Below, piece after piece: positions 59,508 to 64,000 of a stretch of 64,000 bases of DNA (the stretch's first letter is position 1; every line of letters starts with the position of its first letter). The translations under genes were made by a program, and so were the position numbers. The notes beneath the pieces were generated by a model. It did no database searches. It was not told where the DNA came from and worked only from the letters and a program-made list of their open reading frames with translations. Origin of the DNA: an uncultured Acidobacteriota bacterium (GTDB taxonomy: Bacteria; Acidobacteriota; Blastocatellia; RBC074). The stretch spans positions 38,783-102,782 of the forward strand of contig CADECP010000018.1 of assembly GCA_902825875.1 (NCBI GenBank). Direction: 5' to 3'.

Positions 59508-61103
59508 TTATGGTTTCTTCTTCGCGGCTTCGACCATTTTTTCGACATCGGCCAGCAGCTTTTTGGCGTCGTACACGATGCCGTCTTTGATTGTGTATTT
59601 GATGCCGCCGACTCGTTCGGGCTGGTTGGTTTGGTCGTTTAATTTGATCGCGCCGGTTCCGTACAGCACTTTCAAATTGGCGACGGGGTTTTCGGGAACG
59701 ATCACCAAATCCGCCAGCAAGCCGGGTTTAACGACGCCGAATTCAATTCGTTTGTCCTTCACTTCGTGCAGTAATTGCGCGCCGTGCATCGTCGCCGCGC
59801 GAATCGCTTCCAACGGATGAAAGCCTGCTTCCTGCAACAACTCCAGTTCGCGTATGTAATCGAAGCCGTAGAGTTTGTAGATGAAGCCGGAATCCGAGCC
59901 GGTCGTCACGCGGCCTCCGCGATTTTTGTATTCGTTGATGAACGCCATCCATAGCCGGTAATTGTTCTTCCATTCGACTTCGTCCTGCGTAGTCCAGTTG
60001 AACCAATACGAACCATGAGCTTCGCGGCTGGGCGTGTAGAACTTCCACAGCGAAGGCAGCGTGTACCGGTCGTGCCATTCAGCTCGCATGGCGCGCATCA
60101 AATCGCGGCTGGCTTCGTAAATCGTCAGCGTCGGATCAAGCGTGAAATTCAGCTTGACCAGTTCGTCCATCACATCGTTCCACTTTTTGCTGCCCGGCGG
60201 AGCCGCCTGTTTCCACAAACGTCCGGCCTGGCCGAAACGATGCGATTCGTCGTTGTAGTTGTAATCCAGCGGGAAGTCCTGAATGGCTTTGTCGGTGAAC
60301 AACGATTCGGGCAAGCCGTACCAATGCTCCATCGAACGCATGCCCAACCGAGCCGCGCCGAGCATGTTCAATCGTGCCACGCCAAGCTGATTCAAATGGG
60401 TCGTCGAACCGAGTTGCAGCTTGTTCGCTTCGTCCAAAAACGCAGCCATAATTTCCGGGTCGTAAATCGCGCCTTCACCAATGACTTTGAAACCGTCTAC
60501 GCCTTTCTGCTTTGCCCAGCGGACGAATTCGCGCGCCAGTTCAGGCGTCGCCAAACGGCCTTTGTCCCAACCCAAACCCGGCCCGATGTAAGCGAAAATG
60601 CGCGGCGCAGTGATTTCGTTTTTGGCGCTGCGTTCGCGTTCTTTCAGCGTCCAATCTACCCCGTTGAAGCTGCCCGGTTCGCGGATCGTCGTCACGCCGT
60701 GCGCCATCCAGAGTTTGTAAACGTATTCCGCCGTCGTGCCCTGAGCCGAGCCGCCGATGTGCGCGTGGCAATCCACAAAGCCCGGCAGCACATACATTCC
60801 GGTCGCGTCAATTTCCTTGGTGGCGTTTTGCGGGCGAGAACCTTCGCGGATTGGAACTTTTGGATAACCTACGCTGCGAACTTCGACGATGCGATTTTGT
60901 TCGATGACAATGTCCACCGGGCCGACCGGCGGAGCGCCCGTGCCGTCAATCACTGTCGCTCCGCGAATAATCAGTCGCTGGAACGGCCCTTCGCCTTCGC
61001 TTCCATTGGTTGGACGATTGGGAGCGGGTGCAACTCCGCGTTGGGCTTGGGCAGTTAGGGTGCTGACAACGATCAACAGCGTCAGAAAAATAGTTCGCTT
61101 CAT
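59508..61103 (-). CDS. Exported amidohydrolase-family protein
   Basis: 531 aa with a signal peptide (RTIFLTLLIVVSTLTAQA). The metal-dependent hydrolase motifs include IIRGATVIDGTG, MYVLPGFVDCHAHIGG (HxH), KVIGEGAIYDPE, STTHLNQLGVARLNM, a long middle insertion, and RVTTGSDSGFIYKLYG (metal-binding Asp). IEFGVVKPGLLADLVIVPENPVAN is the composite beta domain. The canonical carboxylated Lys may be the Lys of GFKVIGEG. It is likely a periplasmic imidazolonepropionase/prolidase-like enzyme; the substrate is not known. Confidence 0.88.
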   Translation of the reverse strand: MKRTIFLTLLIVVSTLTAQAQRGVAPAPNRPTNGSEGEGPFQRLIIRGATVIDGTGAPPVGPVDIVIEQNRIVEVRSVGYPKVPIREGSRPQNATKEIDATGMYVLPGFVDCHAHIGGSAQGTTAEYVYKLWMAHGVTTIREPGSFNGVDWTLKERERSAKNEITAPRIFAYIGPGLGWDKGRLATPELAREFVRWAKQKGVDGFKVIGEGAIYDPEIMAAFLDEANKLQLGSTTHLNQLGVARLNMLGAARLGMRSMEHWYGLPESLFTDKAIQDFPLDYNYNDESHRFGQAGRLWKQAAPPGSKKWNDVMDELVKLNFTLDPTLTIYEASRDLMRAMRAEWHDRYTLPSLWKFYTPSREAHGSYWFNWTTQDEVEWKNNYRLWMAFINEYKNRGGRVTTGSDSGFIYKLYGFDYIRELELLQEAGFHPLEAIRAATMHGAQLLHEVKDKRIEFGVVKPGLLADLVIVPENPVANLKVLYGTGAIKLNDQTNQPERVGGIKYTIKDGIVYDAKKLLADVEKMVEAAKKKP

Positions 61104-61128
61104 TTTCTAAGTGGTCTCCTGTTTTTTG

Positions 61129-61242
61129 ACAGGATTTACATTAAGTGACGCCGCGTCAGTCGCCCGACCGTAAGGAAGGGCTTGAGTTTGGTGAAAAAGC
61201 CCTTGCTTACGCGCGGGCTACGGACACTTGTGTAAGTCCTGT
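61129..61242. repeat. Nested palindrome upstream of the sugar-acid genes
   Basis: The outer arms (61129-61147 and 61225-61242) belong to the ACAGGATT family also seen at 18825-18885. The inner palindrome (61159-61222) belongs to the GTAGCCCGCGCGTAAGC family of the element at 50158-50386, with the same AAGGGCTTGA...GAAAAAGCCCTT centre. The two families are therefore nested here. Confidence 0.8.
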
Positions 61243-61363
61243 TTTTGAATTGAAAGGCTGGCGCGCGCAGAATACCAGACCAGTCTTGCAATCGCACGGT
61301 TGTGTTGCGATTATCTCGCCTCTTCAAATCACACTCTCAAATTCAAATTGCTGGGAACTCACA

Positions 61364-62203
61364 ATGAAACTCTATAAAACCGAAAACGGCCCTGTGCTGG
61401 AAGAACGCGGCGAGTTTTTTCAACTAACCGACAACGATTGGGATGTGCTGCTGAATCGTGGCGACCACGTGGCGGTGCTGACCAGTTTGACCCGCCGAGC
61501 GACAAAGCTGCCTAACTTCAATCCGCAAACGGATGCGATGGCTCCGATTGGCAATCAGGAAGTTTGGGCTGCCGGAGTCACTTATTACCGCAGTCGCACG
61601 GCCAGAATGGAAGAATCGAAAGACGCAGGCGGCGGCAGTTTTTACGACCGAGTTTACGATGCTCCGCGCCCGGAATTGTTTTTCAAAGCCACGCCGAATC
61701 GTGTCGCCGGAACCAACCAAAACGTCCGCATCCGCAAAGATTCCAAATGGAACGTGCCGGAACCGGAACTTACTCTGGTAGTCAATTCGCTGGGAAGCAT
61801 CATCGGCTACACCATCGGCAATGACATGAGTTCGCGCGACATCGAAGGCGAAAATCCGTTGTACTTGCCGCAAGCCAAAGTTTATTCGCAAAGCTGCGGA
61901 CTGGGGCCGGGCATTTTGCTCAGCGAAGAACCGCTGCCAGCAGAAACCGGAATCCAACTGGAAATTTTGCGCGGCGAAACGACGGTGTTTACAGGACAGA
62001 CTTCGCTGAAAGAGTTGAAACGCGACCCCAAAGAACTGGTCGAATACCTGTACCGCGACAACGAATTTCCCTACGGCTGTTTTCTGCTGACCGGCACGGG
62101 CATCGTGCCGCCGGATGAATTCACTCTGCAATCACAGGACGAAATCCGCATCACGATTGACGGCATCGGCACGTTAGTCAATTTTGTAACTCAGGCCAAC
62201 TAA
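61364..62203 (+). CDS. 2-keto-3-deoxy-arabinonate dehydratase-like enzyme (FAH superfamily)
   Basis: 279 aa from the ATG at 61364; the frame is open upstream through repeat sequence, which is unlikely to be coding. It is close to archaeal KdaD and bacterial FAH-type AraD1: [87 protein letters not shown]. The Glu pair and Asp of these blocks bind the metal. The reaction would be dehydration of 2-keto-3-deoxy-arabinonate (D or L) to 2,5-dioxopentanoate (alpha-ketoglutarate semialdehyde). The next gene encodes the enzyme for the following step, which supports the call. Confidence 0.85.
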   Translation: MKLYKTENGPVLEERGEFFQLTDNDWDVLLNRGDHVAVLTSLTRRATKLPNFNPQTDAMAPIGNQEVWAAGVTYYRSRTARMEESKDAGGGSFYDRVYDAPRPELFFKATPNRVAGTNQNVRIRKDSKWNVPEPELTLVVNSLGSIIGYTIGNDMSSRDIEGENPLYLPQAKVYSQSCGLGPGILLSEEPLPAETGIQLEILRGETTVFTGQTSLKELKRDPKELVEYLYRDNEFPYGCFLLTGTGIVPPDEFTLQSQDEIRITIDGIGTLVNFVTQAN

Positions 62204-62204
62204 C

Positions 62205-62275
62205 GAGTCAGTACCGCGCGCGTTAGCAAGCGTAGATCAAGTCAACGCGCTCCCTACCGGTCGCGGTACCGACTC
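62205..62275. repeat. Palindromic repeat between the sugar-acid genes
   Basis: The left arm 62205-62232 (GAGTCAGTACCGCG...) pairs with the right arm 62248-62275 (...CGCGGTACCGACTC) with some mismatches, loop about 15 bases. It starts just after the stop of the dehydratase gene and fills the gap to the dehydrogenase gene, so it would be part of the shared transcript. Confidence 0.8.
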
Positions 62276-62291
62276 CGTAGCGACTTTTGAA

Positions 62292-63884
62292 ATGGAACCA
62301 CACGGACAAAACATCATCGCAGGCAAAGCCGTTGAAGCAGACGGCGAAAAGTTTCCTGCCTACGCTCCGGCGGAAGGCAATTACATCGAACCGCAATTTG
62401 AAGAAGCTTCAGCCGATCACGTCAATCAAGCGTTGACGGCGGCTGAAGAAGCTTTTCATTCTTACCGAAAGCTGCCCGCCGAAAGTCGCGCAGCTTTTCT
62501 TGACGCCATTGCCGATGAAATTCTGGCGATTGGCGACGCACTGATCGAACGCGCAAACGCCGAAACCGCTCTGCCCAAAGAGCGGCTAACCGGTGAACGT
62601 ATGCGAACCATGCTTCAGTTGAAGCTGTTTGCAGCAGTTATCCGCGAAGGTTCGTGGGTGGATGCGCGCATTGATCTGGCCGAGCCGGATCGCAAGTCGT
62701 TGCCCAAACCCGACATTCGACGAATGCTGATTCCCATCGGCCCGGTCGCCGTTTTCGGAGCCAGCAATTTTCCGCTGGCGTTTTCAGTCGCTGGAGGAGA
62801 CACGGCTTCGGCGTTGGCTGCCGGTTGCCCGGTCGTCGTCAAAGCTCATCCCGCGCATCCGGGAACTTCGGAAATGGTCGCGCGAGCGATTGTCGCCGCT
62901 GCGGAGAAAACCGGAATGCCCGCCGGAGTTTTTTCGCTGCTGCACGATCGCGGCCACGAAGTCGGTTTGGCGCTGGTCAAACACACGTTGACCAAAGCGG
63001 TTGGCTTCACCGGCAGTTTGCGCGGAGGTCGTGCGTTGTTCGATGCGGCTGCTGCGCGGCCTGACCCGATTCCGGTTTACGCCGAAATGGGCAGCACGAA
63101 TCCGGTCTTTTTGTTGCCGGGAGCTTTGCGCGAACGCGCCGAAGCTCTGGCCGAAGGAATGAAAACTTCCGTCACGATGGGCGTTGGCCAGTTTTGCACC
63201 AATCCCGGTTTGACGATTGGTTTGGGCGGCGAAGATTTTTCGCGTTTCACGGAAAAACTCAGCGCGTTGATCGCCGACGCCCCAAGCGGCACGATGCTCT
63301 ATCCGGGAATTTTGACGGCTTACGAACAAGGCGTGAAAACGCTTGGCGAAATCGAAGGCGTCCAAAAAGTTCAGTCCAATCACACGACCGAACTCAGCCG
63401 AACAGAAGCGCGCGCGGCGATGCTTTCGACCGACGCTGCCAACTTTTTGCAGCATCACCAACTCAGCGAAGAAGTTTTTGGCCCTTCGACAGTGGTCGTC
63501 AATTGCAGTTCAAAAGATGAGTTGGAAACAGTCGCCAGCAATCTGGAAGGTCATCTGACGGCGACGATTCATGGCACTGAAGAGGATTTGATTGAGTTTG
63601 CCTGGCTGGTTTCGATTCTGGAAAACAAAGTCGGGCGATTGTTGTTCAACGGTTTTCCGACCGGCGTCGAAGTCTGCGCTTCAATGCACCACGGCGGGCC
63701 TTATCCTGCGACGACGGATTCGCGGACGACTTCGGTGGGAACGGCGGCCATCAGCCGCTTTGCTCGCCCGGTTTGTTACCAGAACTTTCCGCAATCGGTT
63801 TTGCCTGTGGAACTGCAAAACGAAAACCCGCGCGGCATCTGGCGGCTGGTGGACAATCAATTCACGAACGGGAGCGCGGATTAA
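62292..63884 (+). CDS. 2,5-dioxovalerate (alpha-ketoglutarate semialdehyde) dehydrogenase
   Basis: 530 aa aldehyde dehydrogenase of the NADP-dependent KGSADH subgroup. It begins with GQNIIAGKAVEADGEKF, then RRMLIPIGPVAVFGASNFPLAFSVAGGDTASALAAGCPVVVK, VGFTGSLRGG, the catalytic Glu in YAEMGSTNPVF and the catalytic Cys in GQFCTNPGL. The long length and the EMGSTNP variant are typical of KGSADH. It oxidises 2,5-dioxopentanoate to 2-oxoglutarate. With the preceding gene it forms the end of an oxidative pentose or sugar-acid pathway. The last residues (GSAD) and the stop codon lie within the GCGGA repeat element. Confidence 0.9.
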   Translation: MEPHGQNIIAGKAVEADGEKFPAYAPAEGNYIEPQFEEASADHVNQALTAAEEAFHSYRKLPAESRAAFLDAIADEILAIGDALIERANAETALPKERLTGERMRTMLQLKLFAAVIREGSWVDARIDLAEPDRKSLPKPDIRRMLIPIGPVAVFGASNFPLAFSVAGGDTASALAAGCPVVVKAHPAHPGTSEMVARAIVAAAEKTGMPAGVFSLLHDRGHEVGLALVKHTLTKAVGFTGSLRGGRALFDAAAARPDPIPVYAEMGSTNPVFLLPGALRERAEALAEGMKTSVTMGVGQFCTNPGLTIGLGGEDFSRFTEKLSALIADAPSGTMLYPGILTAYEQGVKTLGEIEGVQKVQSNHTTELSRTEARAAMLSTDAANFLQHHQLSEEVFGPSTVVVNCSSKDELETVASNLEGHLTATIHGTEEDLIEFAWLVSILENKVGRLLFNGFPTGVEVCASMHHGGPYPATTDSRTTSVGTAAISRFARPVCYQNFPQSVLPVELQNENPRGIWRLVDNQFTNGSAD

Positions 63885-64000
63885 TCGCTGGAGCGCGGAT
63901 TTGTAATCCGCCTGGTTCGCGGACGTTCTCGTCCGCCCGTCACCGGGAGCGCGGATTTGTAATCCGCCTGGTTCGCGGACGTTCTCGTCCGCCCGTCACC
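63871..64000. repeat. GCGGA-hairpin repeat element, copy 3 (runs off the window)
   Basis: Two tandem copies, about 55 bases each, of GGAGCGCGGATTTGTAATCC followed by CGCCTGG, a second mini-hairpin GCGGACGTTCTCGTCCGC and CCGTCACC (63890-63944 and 63946-64000). An extra partial GGGAGCGCGGATTAAT begins at 63871 and supplies the last codons and stop of the dehydrogenase gene. The element continues past the window. Confidence 0.9.

Noticed and set aside
63890..64000. Possible CRISPR-like array at the right end
   Set aside because: The units are head-to-tail copies without unique spacers and each is itself a double hairpin, so they are palindromic repeats rather than a CRISPR array.

Overview
The window looks like part of a chromosome of an Acidobacteriota bacterium, possibly class Blastocatellia. 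The phylum call is an inference from gene content, since there is no rRNA here. Supporting signs are an acidobacterial-type Ser/Thr kinase with a C-terminal beta-propeller and the N-terminus MTPERLSRIEQIYHAAL (53788-56967), several Tat-exported Gfo/Idh/MocA oxidoreductases, the DUF1549/DUF1553, DUF1592 and DUF1552 proteins shared with Planctomycetes and Acidobacteria, and many dispersed palindromic repeats. The host genes have moderately high GC and use a mix of ATG and GTG starts.

Layout. 1-9000: a partial GAF-like gene, a beta-lactamase-like hydrolase, a membrane Ser/Thr kinase, two adjacent COG3541 nucleotidyltransferases, a SirB1-like protein, rpsT, an orphan ABC ATPase and a secreted TPR protein. 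9000-16500: a CDP-alcohol phosphatidyltransferase, two small membrane proteins, biotin carboxylase with its biotin carrier, an S41 peptidase homologue that has lost its catalytic Ser and Lys, and a fatty-acid desaturase. 16700-21200: tRNA-His, an MsbA-like ABC exporter and a long coiled-coil protein. 21200-35100: a block of Tat- or Sec-exported sugar-oxidoreductase, cytochrome-like and GH-like proteins, interrupted by an AlbA_2-domain regulator and a DUF433/DUF5615 toxin-antitoxin pair. 35100-36930: an AT-rich island with a DUF262 + HEPN gene pair and a cluster of inverted repeats. 36900-45000: lipoamide dehydrogenase, an S9 peptidase, a BlaI/BlaR-like regulatory pair with operators overlapping a sigma70-type promoter, and purE-purK. 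45000-57000: a DUF3500 protein, a two-subunit molybdenum hydroxylase, an IS66-type transposase remnant, an altronate-dehydratase-family enzyme, a secreted papain-like protease, a BON protein and the large kinase. 57000-64000: a HEAT-repeat gene and a cyclophilin gene that look like two ends of one gene split by an AT-rich two-gene cassette, an exported amidohydrolase, and a gene pair for the last two steps of an oxidative (Weimberg-type) pentose or sugar-acid pathway.

The most unusual feature is the repeat content. There are heptad (7-bp period) elements, three of them inside reading frames and in frame; palindromes built as nested 'Russian dolls'; and a family of GCGGA-loop-TCCGC hairpins placed directly at gene stop codons, whose variable stem bases change in pairs. 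The best candidates for an undescribed system are the DUF262-HEPN pair with its repeat array (35133-36917) and the two-gene cassette at 57700-58953. Everything here was read by eye; no database search was run.
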